A stretch of 64,000 nt of DNA from Epiperipatus broadwayi (GCA_028023455.1 JAQFVV010006231.1:7826036-7890035); one strand, 5' to 3'; numbered from the stretch's first letter, positions 36,735 through 49,157 are shown. Notes: generated from the letters alone by a model not told the origin. Numbers and translations: made by a program.

Positions 36735-37627
36735 TGAGGGGAGACCTAAAAATAACTAGCATTGTTTTCTGGTGTTGTACATGCTTCTACTGTTACATAT
36801 CTCTTGCAAGCATTGTTTTGCATCAATCTGCCAAATTACATAATCATGTGAGATTGTGGTGCCACTTAGCACATTTTTTGTAAAATGCATTTCACATATT
36901 TGTCTTTTTTTTTTTTTTTTGTAATGGCTGAAAAGTTGGAATAATTTGAAATTCTGTTTTCCTTTAGAGAAAATGGCAAGGAAAACAATTATAATGCTTG
37001 AAACAGCTTACAAGAAAGTGTTCTAGGGAAAACACAAGTTTGCAAATGATTTAATGAAATTGTCAAATTCACCATGTTTTAAAAAAATGTGGTGAGTGAA
37101 ATCCAATGCCAAAATAAGGCAGGTATTTTTTTTAATTCATGCAAATGACATTTTTCTTTTAAGATTAATTCATAACAATGAGTTTTGTCTAGATGTTCTG
37201 AAATATGGTGCGGTAAAATATAAATTTCTCATTTTGTGGCAAAGTGAGGAGTGCAAGTTTCACCATGACAATTCCTCTGCATATACTCTTAAATGTGAAA
37301 CAAGTTTCAATTAAATTCAACATGATCCAGATTATCTGTGTCATGTTTACTCAATCTCTAACCACACGACTTATTTTTATTTTCTTAAATGAAAATATGT
37401 CTCAAAATATTTTTTTTTTGATGATTTAGAAGTGGTAGGGAAAAAATAAAACAGCATTAAAAAGATTCATTTTGTGTTTTTATACTACTTTGGAAAGTGA
37501 AAAACATGTTTAAACTGATGTATTGTATTAAATGGACAGTAATTTGAAAGTGATTAAATTTATAACATGTAAAGTTAAACAATTTTTTATTATAAAATTC
37601 CAGTTACTTTTGGGTAGTATCCCCTCA
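36735..37627 (+). mobile_element. Mariner-family transposon relic with both TIRs
   Basis: The left end tgaggggagacctaaaaata and the reverse complement of the right end (tgaggggatactacccaaaa) align with a 3-nt gap over about 30 nt. TA precedes the left end; the right flank has decayed to tg. Length is about 893 bp, against roughly 1.3 kb for an intact mariner, so internal sequence is lost. The interior still encodes broken transposase pieces in the right order. This is a dead copy of the type related to vertebrate SETMAR/GVQW-like sequences. Confidence 0.85.
36923..37545 (+). pseudogene. Mariner transposase, degraded
   Basis: Pieces in order are: MAEKLE near 36924-36941; a helix-turn-helix remnant containing LGKTQVCK.FNEIV near 37026-37063; HHDNSSAYTL near 37261-37290, matching the HDNARPHTA-type catalytic block with the second aspartate; a YS..L segment near 37348-37360; FDDLEVVGKK near 37418-37448; and FGKWKTCLN..IVLNGQ-like residues near 37488-37540, the family's C-terminal motif. 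Stops and frameshifts occur throughout, and the first catalytic Asp region is lost. The enzyme would have cut and pasted the element at TA. Confidence 0.75.
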
Positions 37628-37697
37628 TGTTAATTACCCATAACCTAACTTGCTATTGGCTCTTAAATATTGTTCAAATTTATAACCTGTTGATAAA

Positions 37698-37790
37698 AAT
37701 ATGTATTTTAAATTAACATTTTAAAATGTTTTATAAAAATATTATATGTATTTTAAATTAACATTTTAAAATGTTTTATAAAAATATTCA
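37698..37790 (+). repeat. 45-bp perfect tandem duplication
   Basis: The unit around atgtattttaaattaacatt starts at 37701 and again at 37746. The copies look identical, so the duplication is recent. The unit holds the palindrome aacattttaaaatgtt. Confidence 0.9.
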
Positions 37791-38175
37791 AAATATAAGT
37801 AATGTGAATGTGATAAATAATAATTTATACTTATTTATAGGAAGTATATTGACATGGTTTGTATTACTTAAAGATAATTATTTATAATTTTGAATTTTGT
37901 AATGATGTTTGATTAGTAATGATTATTTATTTTATATATATGTGATTGACTGATGCTGCATGTATTGACAGTTTAAAAATATTGGGTGATGAAAAGTATT
38001 TAGCTTTTGATATATTGTTGGTCCCAAATGTAATTCCCCATGACTTTGTATATATAATGATTTAGTTTTTAATAAATACTTTTATCAGAACATGGGTGAT
38101 TTTGTTATATATTATTAAGAAAGTCTTATTTTTTAAGGATGAATTAGTATTGATATTATTGAAATATTTTATATT
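37791..38175. other. AT-rich sequence without recognisable feature
   Basis: No signal was recognised in this stretch. Confidence 0.5.
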
Positions 38176-38600
38176 GTAATGGAGCTGATAACCACCTAAA
38201 TCCATCATAAAAGCTGAAATATCAAGGGATAAGAAGGTGGTACTGCATTGCTAAAGTAATAAACAAATAACGAGGTAGACTGGAATATGATCAGTTCCGC
38301 AATGTCATATCCAAGTCTTATAATAAGGCAAGACGGGAATATATTCACTTTTGTGAAGTTAAATGGGTCATGGAATGAAGGAATGAGCATCTTCATATAA
38401 CCCTAAATAACTCTCATTAACAGGCGGGAACGATCCACTGCATTGGTAACAAGAAAAGAACAAGACCTCTGGGTCTGAAAAATAAAAAGGAATGTTCCCG
38501 CCTTTGCGTGGAACTTAGACAAATGGAACCCATCAAATTAAATCTTCTGAAGCAGGGATATATGCCTGCTGATGAAATGCAATAAAATAATCATGAAATT
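38176..38600 (+). pseudogene. LINE linker-region scrap (tentative)
   Basis: Less A+T-rich than its surroundings. A plus-strand frame reads EYDQFRNVISKSYNKARREY (about 38287-38346), preceded by a Lys-rich stretch near 38200-38235. This resembles the ...Y...RN.V...I.KAKREY segment between endonuclease and RT in CR1/Jockey-like LINEs, as recalled. After 38400 the frame is lost. A hairpin follows: AGGCGGGAACGATCC (38422-38436) against GGAATGTTCCCGCCT (38489-38503). The assignment rests on one short motif. Confidence 0.45.
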
Positions 38601-39132
38601 AGTAATGCTAAATTTATATAAAATAATAAATATTTGGACTTAATTAATGATAGGCATAAAATAAAACATGAACGGTTATGCCATAAGTTTATAATATGCG
38701 AATATCTATTATATGTGGCTAAATCAGGACTTACACAGTTATCATATATTAAAAAAAATTTATGAGATTTCTCCCTGCTTAATTAGTGATCCACCCCATA
38801 AGTCTTACATATATAAGGAATTATTACATTGTGTTAAAAGTTTTAAAGAATTAAACTATCGTATCATATATTTCATTATCTGTTTTATAGAACTGAAAAA
38901 CCGCATATCTGCAGTGGACATATATTTGTTCTTTTTAAAACTGAAAACAAAGTTTTAACTTTTAAATTTCCTAAGATCAAATTTTATTTAAAAAAAAAAG
39001 AAAGTTGTTTATACGCAGTATACATATATACTTTTCTTATAAAAGAAAATAAAGTTTGCTTTTAAACATTTTAACACTTGATCTTAATTTTAAATTCGAA
39101 ACTTTCATATAAACCATTATAATTGTGCTTAT
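38601..39132. other. AT-rich sequence without recognisable feature
   Basis: A short open frame here lacks domain signals and shows AT-driven composition. I do not call a gene. Confidence 0.5.
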
Positions 39133-39140
39133 GTCTAGAT

Positions 39141-41064
39141 CAGTGGTCTTCAACCACTGGGCCACAGAAGTTTTCTGCCAGTCCACGCGCGCTAGACGGG
39201 GAAAAAAGTTTGTAATAACAAAATAATAAGATTTTAAACTTTTAATTAATATAAACAATTTTTATTTATTTTTTCATTACATTTTTACCCGATTAAAAAA
39301 AAAGAAACAGAACAATAACAAAATCTAATCAATCATACATAAATTAATTTGTTTTTCTATTTATCACAGATGTTTATGGGGGGGGGCAGAAAAAAGTTAT
39401 TTATTATACAAACTCCGGTTGTCTTTTGATAGCCAATCACAGCCGCTTGTCAGCATTGTTAAAACAATAAAATGTAATGTGACTTTTTTTATCTCTTAAT
39501 TTTTTTCTACTCTCTCTTTTAATATTTCATTTTTAGTGGGTTTTTTTTTGGCTATACGGCGATTTTTTTTTTGGATTTAACTTTATTTTTGAAATCAATT
39601 TTTATTACCTTTTTTTAAAAATAAAAACCAAAAAATAAGTTCTGTCTCTAACTTTTACAAAGTATTTCTCAATACACCCCCACGACCCCAAAATAAAATA
39701 AGATCAAAACTTTTGACTTTTTCAAGTTTCAGTTTTTTTTTTTTGTTTAAAAATACGGCCACTTTTTTCTTAGCCTATAAGGCGATATCTTTTTTGCTTT
39801 TATTATACAACTGCTGATATACTAAAACTTTTATTTTTAAAACCAATTTTTATTATCTTTTTTAAAAATACAAACAAAACAAAATTAACTGTTGTCTCAG
39901 TGAAGACAAAGTATTTCTCAAACCAATTCCCCTAAAAAAATTAAAATAAGATCTTTTTTTGGATTACCTTTTTTTAAAAAATAAAAACCAAAAAATAAGT
40001 TCTGCCTCTAACTTTTACAAAGTATTACTCAATAAACCCCCACCACCCCAAAATAAAGTAAGATCAAAACTTTTGACTTTTTCAAGTTTCAGGTTTTTTT
40101 TGTTTGTTTAAAAATACGGCCACTTTTTTTTTTTTAGCCTATAAGGCGATATCTTTTTTGTCTTTATTTGTATACAACCATTGATATACTAAAACTTTTA
40201 TTTTTAAAACCAATTTTTATTACCTTTTTAAAAAATAAAAACAAAACAAAAATAACTTGTCTCAGTGAAGACAAAGTATTTCTCAACCCATTCCCCCCAA
40301 AAAAAATTAAAATAAGATCTTTTTTGGATTACCTTTTTTAAAAAATAAAAACCAAAAATTAAGTTCTGTCTCTAACTTTTACAAAGTATTTCTCAATACA
40401 CCCGCACCACCCCAAAATAAAGTAAGATCAAAACTTTTGACTTTTTCAAGTTTTGTTTTCTTTTTTTTTTTTGTTTAAAAATACACCCACTTTTTTTGGC
40501 CTATAAGGCAATATTTTTTTTGGCTTTATTTGTATATCGATAAAATACTAAAACTTTTATTTTTAAAACCAATTTCTGTTACCTTTTTTAAAAAAATAAA
40601 AACAAACAAAAAATAACTTTGGTGTCTATCTTTTGTCTCAGTAATGACAAAGTATTTCTCAACCCACTCCCCCCCCCAAAAAAAAAAAATAAAAAAATAA
40701 AATAAGATCAAAACTTTTGACTTTTTCAACATTCAGGTGAATAACATTTTATTCTTGCATGTTTTAACAATGAAATAATAAATGTAAAATGCAAGCACAT
40801 TAATGAGAACGATTGTTATTGTACTGTTTTCTGTAGCAGTATGACTGCGCAACTCAAGAAAGCGTGTTCAACATGTGAAGGTAAGCAACACCATTACAAT
40901 ACCCAATAACTAGTATGCTGTTTTGGTCAGTTATAACAATTATGCTTATCTAAGGCTAAGCAGGTTACATCTTTAAGAAAATTTATCTGTAAACTTCTGC
41001 CGGTCCGCGAAATCTTATTCTTATTTTTGCTGGTCCGCAGGTGTGAAAAGGTTGAAGACCACTG
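39141..41064. mobile_element. Non-autonomous hAT transposon, 1.92 kb
   Basis: Perfect 15-bp terminal inverted repeats: CAGTGGTCTTCAACC (39141-39155) and its complement at 41050-41064. Flanking 8-bp target duplication GTCTAGAT at 39133-39140 and 41065-41072 is identical and fits the TCTAGA-centred preference known for Buster-type hATs. Subterminal words (c)t(t)ctgcc(a/g)gtcc(a/g)cg occur near both ends. The first 19 nt are themselves palindromic (CAGTGGTCTTCAACCACTG). There is no transposase; most of the interior is a tandem array (39530-40740). Mobilised in trans. Confidence 0.92.
39530..40740 (+). repeat. Higher-order tandem array inside the hAT element
   Basis: The period is about 360 bp: the word aagttctgtctctaactttt starts at about 39637, 39997 and 40361. 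A degenerate further half-copy runs to about 40738. Each 360-bp unit holds two diverged halves of about 180 bp, both containing acaaagtatttctcaa, a C-rich word, then aaaataa(a/g)(a/g)taagatc. The array is strand-asymmetric, with T-runs and C-runs on the plus strand. Units differ by small changes, so amplification probably happened after the element formed. Confidence 0.88.
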
Positions 41065-41072
41065 GTCTAGAT

Positions 41073-42415
41073 GATATTTTGAAGGAATCGATTTTAAACT
41101 GACAAGTTTAAAATCGCAAATAAAATTAAAGCACAAATTAGAATCCATAAGGAGGGATTTAAATGTCTTCATTTGACCAAATTATTGGATTCATATATTT
41201 TAGTCATTGAAATATTTTCCTAAATTTGCCTCCGTCTGATTTTTAAACAATAAGTCTAGCAAAATTTAAGAAAGATTGAGTATATATTGCAATAGTCAAT
41301 CTTCCTTACTATGTACAATTAATTAAGCGTGCACTAAGAAAATATTTAAACAATGCAATAAAATATCTAAATAATATAACATATTACAGAATGATTAATA
41401 TATAATTATTTAAAACAAAGAACGTGAATAATAAAGAGGCTTTAATCATTTACTGGTAGTCTTATATACTAGAGGCTTCCCTTTTGACGGCGACGGCATA
41501 TTATGTCAGCAATTTGGAAGGTCAAATGTAGGCAAGGACTTGATTGGCCTAGCATTCTATAAGATCAGGAAACTCCATACTCAGCTTCTTGGCAATGGCT
41601 AGAGAAATTGCGGTGATCTACTTACTCATATCTTGATGTAATTTAACAGCTTAAAACTTTACAACAACTCTTCCAGAAGTTTACAATACTCTCTCTTTTC
41701 TTTCCTATATATACATCTTGAAAACAAAGCCATCCAGATGTTCTCCAAATTAATTAATTAATTTATTACTTAAAGAAAATTCTTTTCTTCACTATCTAAA
41801 AAAATTTTTTTACTGATTACAATCTTAATGCAATTTAATTTTGAAATTTTACTAATTGCATTTTTTAATTAAATTCCGAATGTTTTTTGATATATTCTAA
41901 TCCGCAGCAATTATACATATTTCTACTTATCTTTTATTGTAATGACAATGCTACACTAAATATAAATTGTAAAATTAGAATTTAGTACCTACATTCTTTT
42001 AATATCAATTGGTAGTTTTTTTTTAATTAATTAGAAAGTTAAACTGCTGATTTGAAACCCCATATTTTTTTCACACATAATAAAATTTACATTGTAATAA
42101 TAAAATTACATTTTTTTATACATTATGTTTTTCAAAATGCCTTAATATTTTTAACTTAATAGCAAAATATATACATGAAGCACAATGATTCAATATATAT
42201 ATATATATATTGTTTGGTTTTGTTATTTTAAATAAGTCAAGATATATTTCACTGAATGAATTCAAGTCATGGAAATAAATTTAGTTTTAAAATGAATAAA
42301 TAATCACTAGATTTACTCTATAATCAATTAGTTATATATAAAATACATTTTAATGTAAAACTAGCAAGATAAAAATTATTAAGAAAGTCAGTATTAACAA
42401 TTAATATTTCTAACT
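41073..42415. other. AT-rich sequence with a less A+T-rich patch
   Basis: About 41460-41740 is richer in G and C (gacggcgacggca near 41497-41509) and ends in a ctatatatacat word. It may be a decayed relative of the LTR-like repeat at 18-20.6 kb, judging from layout rather than firm similarity. The rest is A+T-rich with a TA microsatellite at 42195-42210. Confidence 0.4.
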
Positions 42416-42419
42416 TTGA

Positions 42420-42715
42420 GAACACTACAATGAATTTAAATTAAAATTTGCAAATCATTTAAAAATATTAATAGACTTTGAATTTGGTTCAGATTTGAAT
42501 GAAATCAATAAGAAGGTAACAAAAAAGCAACAATTTAACAGTAAATTTTATATTGAGACAAGACAATGTATGGAAAAAAGGAAATATAAATTTTTTAAAA
42601 ATGTTTTATTAAGAAAAATTGAACATCTAGAGTATTATAGAATCATATGAAAAAGATTTAATAATCATAATATAATTGTGAATTGGCAAAAAAAAAGCTA
42701 CAGAGAAAATAAAAA
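42420..42715 (+). pseudogene. RTE-like LINE linker-region fragment
   Basis: Collinear with 61695-61990 of the longest RTE copy: aatgaatttaaattaaaa, then gatttgaatgaaatcaat, then actgagacaagacaat-type, then a Lys-rich region. It corresponds to the stretch between endonuclease and RT. It is separated from the 3' part at 43925 by unrelated sequence, so this may be the same insertion after deletion and secondary insertions. Confidence 0.65.
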
Positions 42716-43736
42716 TCTGAAAAATTAAAAAAATTTTATATCGGAAGGAATGTTATTGCAACAATGAAAAGGAAATATGGAACTAAAAACGAAAGATGGT
42801 ATGCTGTTAAATGACATCTGCTTTTTAATATTAAATTTTGAAGAAACCACAGTTTCTTTTGTAATCATAGATGGATGAGAAGAAATACTTGCATTTTCTT
42901 GCTTTAAAGCTTCTCTTTTTAAATAAAAATCCATGGTTAATTTTTGAATAATATGTAAATTCTAGTATTCATCAGAATAGTAATAGAAAAAAAAAAAACC
43001 TGTTCTATAAAAGATAGCAACTTACAAAAGTAAATTTGAAAGAAAAATACTATAAAGTGTCTATATGTCAAAGCAATTGTAATAAAAATTTGATAGTGTT
43101 TAATAACAAAAATCAAAGATTGTGAAATAAATATATTGTAATATATAAAATCAAATATAAAATAGTTGAAAGTTGTAATACTGAAATTAATATTTAATGT
43201 AGTTATAATAAAAATAATTTATAATTATTATAAAAGGAAAATTATAGGAATAAATGTTTTGTCACAAAATTTACAGAAAAACAATTTAAATCTATTATAA
43301 TAAACAGTCAATAATGTTACTAAAGGCTTATTATTATAATAATTTTATATATTTAAGAAATATAATGCAATAATGTGTTTAATAAATTAGTATTGCCATG
43401 AATAATATTTTAATATCTTTTTCCTTTGTGACATAGCTAACACCTGTTGATGTCACAGTCAGCAGTGGGCAAACATGTTTCAAATTTGCACAGCATTTGA
43501 AATCATATGAAGCTTATATTAATTTTTATAATTTTTTGTGGAATAATTATTGATTTCCACAGAACATAGTTTGAGAAATTCTGGGTTAGAATATTACTTT
43601 AGATTCAATATTCATGCAATTTAAATGTTATTAACTCATTTTCTATGCTAGACTGTCACTAATCTAGTCTGCAATATCTAAAGAAAAGAAGTGAATAGCA
43701 TCACTTGAAAAATTGTATTCTGTATTAAACTGTTTC
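42716..43736. other. AT-rich sequence, possible short hAT-like scrap
   Basis: At about 43463-43587, cagcagtgggcaaacatgtt and the complement of the right edge (cagaatttctcaaactatgt) look like decayed hAT ends, but no 8-bp duplication is seen. The remainder is A+T-rich without features. Confidence 0.35.
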
Positions 43737-43865
43737 TTAATACTAACAGTTGAAATGTATTTAGAAAAGTATAAATAAAGTTTGAATTTTTTTCCAAAAT
43801 ATTTAACAATTTAATTAGATTATGGAAATAATTCAGCATACAACAACTTCAAATGAAATACTATC
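43737..43865 (+). repeat. Dispersed MITE family, copy 3 (half element)
   Basis: Contains ctaacagttgaaatgtattt, then ...tttgaa..., aaaatatttaacaattt and ttatggaaataattcagcat, collinear with 9289-9412 and with the right arm of 27040-27370. It lies just upstream of an RTE 3' fragment. Confidence 0.6.
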
Positions 43866-43924
43866 ATCACTTATTTTCAAACAAATATGTATTGAATGAA
43901 AAGAAAAAAATAAGTTAAACCTTA

Positions 43925-44565
43925 TTATTTGAATGAATAAAGATTGATTATGACGAGTTAGAAGAAGTTAACAGTTACAAATACCTTGGTCAGATTATTA
44001 ATACAGATGGAAATATAATGGATGAAATTAATCATAAAATTAAACTTGATTGGGGTGCTTTTGCTAGAAATAACTTGATACTAAAAGGAAATATGCCTAT
44101 GTGTTTGAAAAGGAAGGTTTTTAATAAATGTGTTTTGCCAGTTCTTATTTATGGATCTGAGACTTGGACACTTAATAGAAGAGCAATACAGAGACTTCAG
44201 ACCACTCAAAGAAGTATGGAGAGATGCATGTTGGGAGTAACAAGAAGGGATTGAAAATGCAATGTATGGATAAGAGAACAAACAGGTGTTACTGACCTCA
44301 CTGAAAAAATTAAAAGACTGAAGTGGAGATGGGCTGGACATATTGTTAGAAGAGATGATAACAGATGGACAAATTGAAATTTTAAACTGGATTCCAAGAG
44401 ATTGTAAAAGATCCAGAAAGAGACCACATGTGAGATGAATGGATGAAATAAGAAAGTATGCAAGGGTGATGTGGAGAAGAGAAGCTAAAGATAGGAAAAG
44501 ATGGATTGAACTTGGAGAGACCCTCATCCTGCAGTGGATTGATAATGGTTGATGATGATGATGAT
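43925..44565 (+). pseudogene. RTE-like LINE 3' end with (GAT)n tail
   Basis: The best preserved 3' end of the family. In frame from 44018: MDEINHKIKLDWGAFARNNL, then CLKRKVFNKCVLPVLIYGSE and TWTLNRRAIQRLQTTQRSME, the thumb/C-terminal region of RTE-like RTs. After 44254 the frame shifts, but words such as LKWRWAGHIVRRDDNRW (about 44316-44367) remain. The element ends ctgcagtggattgataatgg followed by gatgatgatgat (about 44553-44565). A short-repeat tail instead of poly(A) is typical of RTE elements. A C-terminal ELGE..LQW.D-type ending is visible across frames. Confidence 0.85.
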
Positions 44566-45395
44566 TTGAATGAATTAATTTAATGAATTGGGAAACATAC
44601 AACAAAAAAAAATATTTTTTTTCATTTGAAACTTTTGCATTTTTATTCACATTTGATTATTTGATTACTTTCACTTATTTTAAATATGTATATTTTACAT
44701 TTTTAGAAAGTAAGAACAATGAAAAATGTATTATAATTCCTTCCTTCCTGTAGCCACTGTACAAAAAAAAAAACAGAAAAAGGTTTTCTGTTTTATGTAA
44801 AAATGTATCTTCTGAACAAAGTTTTAGTAAGAAATTTTGATTATTGTATAAAGTGATTCATTAATTTTCATTTTAAATATTTTTTTGTTGATATGATAGA
44901 AAATTTTATTTCTATATTGTGCCCTTTTGTATGGGTCACCATTTAATTTTGTGCTAATCTATTAAAAATTTTAAATTTAAGATATATTTGAATATGTGAT
45001 GTTAATTTTGCTTATGGTAATATTTCAAAAGGTTTAATTAAAGCAATCTATGAATATTTGATATGTGAAGTTGTGCTGATATTGAGAGAGACATTTTAAA
45101 TGATGATGATTATAACATATAGTTGGGAAAAATGGCCATAATCAATACTGCATTAATATATTTAATAAATAGGTATTTAAAGCTAAAAGTGTTTAAAAGA
45201 CAAGTAAAATTAAATGCATATATTTATTGTTGATAAAATAATATTATAAAAGAATATAAATATTTTAATTATTATAAGTACTTAAGTAGAAGATTAATAT
45301 TTGATTTTAATAATATCGAATAATTATTTTAAAATCTATTAATAATATCTTGTTTATTTAAAAATATTTATTTTAAAAAATGCAATTGTTAGTTT
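44566..45395. other. AT-rich sequence without recognisable feature
   Basis: No gene, RNA or repeat structure was recognised. Confidence 0.5.
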
Positions 45396-48300
45396 ATTTT
45401 TAGACGATGACAAGCGTTTCTTGTGTTGTAAAAACAGATGTTAGTTAGATATACACACACATGCTTGGAAGTTATTTAGTAAAGTTGCAAAACTATTTTA
45501 AAAATTATGTTGTAAAATTTATAAATAATACGTGAGTTATCACGAGATAAAAATAAAGATAAATCAATGTAGAATATTAAATCTGATTTTAAAAGTATTG
45601 CTTTAAAAATATAACGTATAAAAAATACTTAGTTTATTTTGAATAATTTTATAAAAGTTAAAATTAAAATCAAGTAAGAGTATATTTTAAAAATGTTTAA
45701 TAGATTTAAATAAATGATAAAGATTATTTTAGAAATTTAATAATGTAATAAATATTTAATATTAAATAAGCCATTATTTATTTTTAATTTTGTGTTGTTG
45801 GTAAAATATGTAAATAAGCCAGCAAGTTGATTGTTTAATCTACCAATCAAATGGGAAGTTTCTTCCGGTATAAAAGCTCAATTCAATTGTTAGGAGGGGA
45901 CTTCGTGATTGATTTTTCAAGTTAATTGTGTTATTAAAAATAGCTAAGTAAATTTTATAGACGCTTTTTAAAATCATTTTCAAAATTATAAGAGTGTCTT
46001 GTAAATAAGTTATAAAAATTTTAAATGATAAACATGCAGTGCTAATTTAATTTTTCCCTATCATTCGTCTCTATTAAGCTCAATTTACAAGCAAATAGTC
46101 ATGGGAACATCATATATAGTGAAAATATATCGGAAACTTTATACTAGAAGTATGATAAACGCTGGATTAGTTCGGAAAATTACGAGATGGAGAAAAGTAG
46201 TATTTTGGACAGTATATAATTTTAAAAGCTAATTGCTATTGATTATTAGAAAATAGATATTTTAAAGAATAAAATACTTCTTTATGAAGAAAGTATTTTT
46301 GCAAGCTATAAATTTCAATATATATCTTAAGTAAAGATATTAGAAATAAAGGTAGTTTATTTTTTATAAATACTTGCCTTGTTAAGTCTTTATGTTTAAA
46401 AGACTGAATATTGATAATTTTGGAAGGCAAATAAATTGAAAATATAATTAGCTAAAAGTCTTAATATAATAAAAATTATTATATTGAGATAATTTAAACG
46501 CTGGTCGTTTATAGATAAAGAAGCTTATTCTTACCTGGATATTTTGTTATGGAATGTGCAAATAATATGTGGACGTCCCAGTCAATTTGAAATAATTAAA
46601 TGATAATTTTTCATAAACTATAGACTAATTTAAGATAATAACTTTAAATAATATTTTTTAAAGAACTGAATCCGGATCAGATAAACTATTTTAATTTATT
46701 ATATTTTTATGGAAGAACTGATTAATTTCATTTTATTTTAAAAGAACATTTTCATGTTTCATAAACTTTTAAAAAACACGTGATAGACCGGAAAATGGAA
46801 ATGGTGTTTTAGTGAATGTGTACCTAGGATTAAAGAACTATTATGGTGACAAGAAGACATCGCTGGAGTTACGTAATATGAATTCTGTTTTATTTATCTA
46901 ATATAAAACTTAAATATTATTAATCTATTAAAAATAAGATAGGTACATTTCTTAAAATAGTAACTAAAAATAATATAATGATTAATTGCATAAGTTTATT
47001 TTATAATTAATATAACACGGAATATGTTAAAGAATGATCGTGAGTGTAAATGTGAATTATTTTATGAAGCTGTAATTCCAAAGGATATTGGAAGATGGAC
47101 TGTACATTAAATCATTATTGATGGTAAAAATTGTATTGTAATAATGATAATTTTGATGTATTTAATATGTTTTTCTTTAGATCAACCGAATGATATGTTA
47201 TTGTTGAATGAATGTATGAATATTTTTTAAAAATACACACACATTATATTGGCAGTGACAGTTTTATTTAAATATGCATAATTTGAATTTATGATATAAA
47301 TACGATGCAACATTACATAAGAAGCTTAGAAATAATTATATGATTCTTTCGTAAATAAACTTTGATATTTTATGTTATAGTATTAGAATTATATTTATTA
47401 TTCATAGGTAGTTATTTTATTGTAAGTTAGGAAGAGATTTAAAAGTCTATATTTTATTTTTTTTGTTTATTGGATAAATTAAGTTAAATTTTATGTAGAA
47501 GTTTATATTTGGATTGGAGATTTACCGAATATAGATGATGAAGTATAAACAATTTAGATAATTAGTATTTGTTTAAAGTTGAAGGTTGTTTTTCCGGAAA
47601 TTTTGAAAATAAGTTTAAAGGATGTTTTGTAGATAGAAATTTATTAAGAAGGAGTAGTATAACACATGGAGTAAAGTAATAATTTCACATATAAAAAGAA
47701 TCATAGAATTTATCTAATATAATACTTTATGAATTTGAAATTAATAATAATTTAAATATTATTATTTTAACAGTACATATATGTAATGCATATTTGATAA
47801 AACATGTAGCATGGATTGCGTTAAATGAAATATAAATTATACTCAATTATTTTTATCACATTACAAAGATACATTAGTTTGTACATATATGCTATTAAAG
47901 TAATGCTGATATTAAAGTAAACACATGCTAGTACATTATGAAACGAATAACAATAATACTTAAATGATGTAGCAATTTAATTAGTAAAGTTTAATTGTTT
48001 ACATATGCTACATAAATATTGTTTACATAAATTTTTCTGTATAATAATTGAAGTTCACTGATATTTATTTAAAGTCTAAGTTTTTAAAAACATACCTCAA
48101 TGTTATTAGTATAGCATTTTAAAAGAATGTATAGATTATTTAATAGGAGTATGAGCTAATAACAGTGTAAACATCTTGTATTATTATTTTCTTATTTTTA
48201 TTTTTCTTTTTTTTTAATTTAAACTGTAAATATTGTAAATAAATTCTTAATCAAAGTTAATGTAAATAAATTTGTTTAATTTGTTTTAAAAGTGTGTCGA

Positions 48301-49157
48301 GTTCATTATTTTGCACCACAGCATTTGACAGCAGATAATTTGAATAAACATAATATTTGCACAATGTGAATTTATTATTGGTATTAGAAATAAACACAAT
48401 ATTTTCTTGATATCATTTATAAGAATTGATTGACATTAATATATTATATTACAATGGTCATAAGATGGTTAGAATACACAACATAAGAGTACAGTATTAT
48501 TTATTGCCACAAATTATTAGATTATAAGATTTTGATCTATTCCAGAATTAAGATACTATATGAAAATAAAAGATATACACATGATTATTTATTTATTTAA
48601 TAATTAATAATATAATAGAAATAGATAAGGTTAAGTTATACCCTAAAAGTAGTATTGTTCATTATAATTATTATTAGAATAAGTTAGGTGTATTTAAGTT
48701 TGATATAAAATCCCTTATCATACTTATTTACATGAGATATTATTACTTTAAGATAATTAGAAGAGCCTGAGATTATTTAATTATATTTCCTTAAGAAAAG
48801 TTGAGATTTATTTTATTATTATTAAAGATAATTTATTTTATTTTAAAAGCCATAGGAATGCTGTAGATGTAGTAATAAGATAATAAGGAGGTAATAGTAT
48901 TCTTATGCCATTGAGACAATGTTTTTGGAAGATATTGACTCAATGTAAATCTACTTATTGCTTTGTAACTTTACTTCACAGTCTCATGATTTTAATAAAT
49001 ACTTATTTAATTAGTACATACTGTAGAATTATGTTGATTTTGATAATTGATAATGAATTTAATTAAGATATGATAATATAAAAGTATATTAAAGATAAAC
49101 ACGCAAATTTTAATTGAGTATTATAATTTAATTAAGCTAGTCGTATTTCAAATTATA
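45396..49157. other. AT-rich sequence, possible LTR-like unit
   Basis: No ORF of note. The stretch contains a TATA-box-like promoter motif at 45869 and, about 970 bp further on, the PBS-like decamer tatggtgaca (46842-46851) also seen at 13943. A U3-R-U5 to PBS layout is possible for about 45400-46840, but no matching second LTR or pol coding was found. Near 48240-48310 repeated aataaa words occur. Confidence 0.3.
45869..45905 (+). promoter_or_regulatory. TATA-box promoter candidate
   Basis: TATAAAAG (45869-45876) sits in a small G+C-richer island (cttccgg before it, taggaggggacttcgtg after it). An initiator-like position lies about 30 nt downstream near 45900. TATA words are frequent by chance in such DNA; the G-rich surroundings make this one stand out. 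It might belong to an LTR relic. Confidence 0.3.

Noticed and set aside
44081-44650. Long minus-strand open frame of 189 codons
   Set aside because: It is antisense to the RTE-like LINE 3' end, whose plus-strand protein motifs are clear; the Ser/His-rich antisense peptide is a shadow.
45396-48310. Full-length LTR retrotransposon
   Set aside because: A TATA motif and a PBS-like word are not enough; no second LTR, gag or pol was visible.
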